Made by a program: the position numbers and the translations under genes. Shown piece by piece: positions 63,897 through 64,000 of a stretch of DNA of 64,000 nt; positions within the stretch are counted from its first letter, which is position 1, and every line of letters begins with the position of its first letter. Origin of the DNA: Acanthacorydalis orientalis (taxonomy: Eukaryota; Arthropoda; Insecta; Megaloptera; Corydalidae); the NCBI GenBank assembly GCA_034766995.1, contig CM068321.1:16714026-16778025 (forward strand). Reading direction: 5' to 3'. The notes under the pieces are model-generated. The model ran no database searches and was not told the DNA's origin. It saw nothing but the letters and a program-made list of their open reading frames with translations.

Positions 63897-63927
<31 letters not shown>

Positions 63928-64000
63928 TTAAAACATAAAATATATTTTCAGAAAAATGTACAAATAGTTTATAATATTTTAATACACGTCTTCCTCGTGA

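Larger units (their letters stand above)
44400..64000. other. otp 5' flanking DNA (AT-rich)
   Basis: About 20 kb upstream of otp without any recognisable gene. Stretches such as 44.8-46.6, 47.0-48.1, 48.3-50.1, 53.6-55.2, 57.0-58.7, 59.9-60.8 and 62.1-64.0 kb are AT-rich with only chance open frames of up to about 80 codons. The GC-richer blocks, microsatellites, MITE copy 2 and hairpin are listed separately. In many animals otp lies beside the homeobox genes rx and hbn, so part of this DNA may serve a neighbouring gene outside the window. Confidence 0.6.

Noticed and set aside
1..64000. CRISPR arrays, bacterial operons, defence islands or phage genes
   Set aside because: The sequence is eukaryotic: spliced homeobox gene, LINE, microsatellites; repeats present are simple sequence or foldback elements without spacer structure.

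Overview
The window is AT-rich eukaryotic DNA, most likely from an insect. It holds a split developmental gene with very long introns, roughly sixty (TA)n microsatellite tracts (about one per kb), one LINE retrotransposon and small foldback repeats. The coding match that fixes the gene is a paired-like homeodomain of the Orthopedia (Otp) type on the minus strand. The order of insect is not determined: the sequence is compatible with several AT-rich groups.

Layout, read in the direction of the gene (right to left). 44.2-64 kb is 5' flanking DNA, with GC-richer blocks (50.3, 51.0-51.4, 52.9-53.2, 55.2-55.5, 56.7-57.0, 58.8-59.05, 61.5-62.1 kb) standing out of AT-rich DNA; they look like candidate enhancers or promoters. 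43.5-44.2 kb is the CpG-richer promoter, 5' leader and first coding exon. The first exon encodes only 19 codons plus one base (ATG at 43585, donor after 43528). Intron 1 is 14,008 bp (29520-43527). Exon 2 (29155-29519) encodes 121 codons, including homeodomain residues 1-46, and ends at the usual Q46/V47 intron position. Intron 2 runs off the left edge and is longer than 29 kb, so exon 3 (the rest of the recognition helix and the C-terminal part) is not in the window.

Intron 1 carries a 5'-truncated RTE-type LINE (about 34.02-36.44 kb) with a 796-codon open frame and an (ATG)n tail. It lies in the same orientation as otp and is bounded on both sides by (TA)n tracts. Intron 1 also carries a diverged array of about three 190-bp tandem units (31.6-32.2 kb). 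Intron 2 and the 5' flank each carry one copy of a ~210-bp, almost fully palindromic MITE-like element. Several other long inverted repeats were found, including a microRNA-precursor-like hairpin at 59.8 kb and a foldback enclosing two (TA)n tracts at 18.4-18.6 kb.

Apart from otp and the LINE, no open frame in the window looks like a gene. Most of the other open frames are translations of (TA)n or random AT-rich DNA. No rRNA, tRNA or CRISPR array was recognised. All family names rest on motif recognition by eye; no database search was possible.
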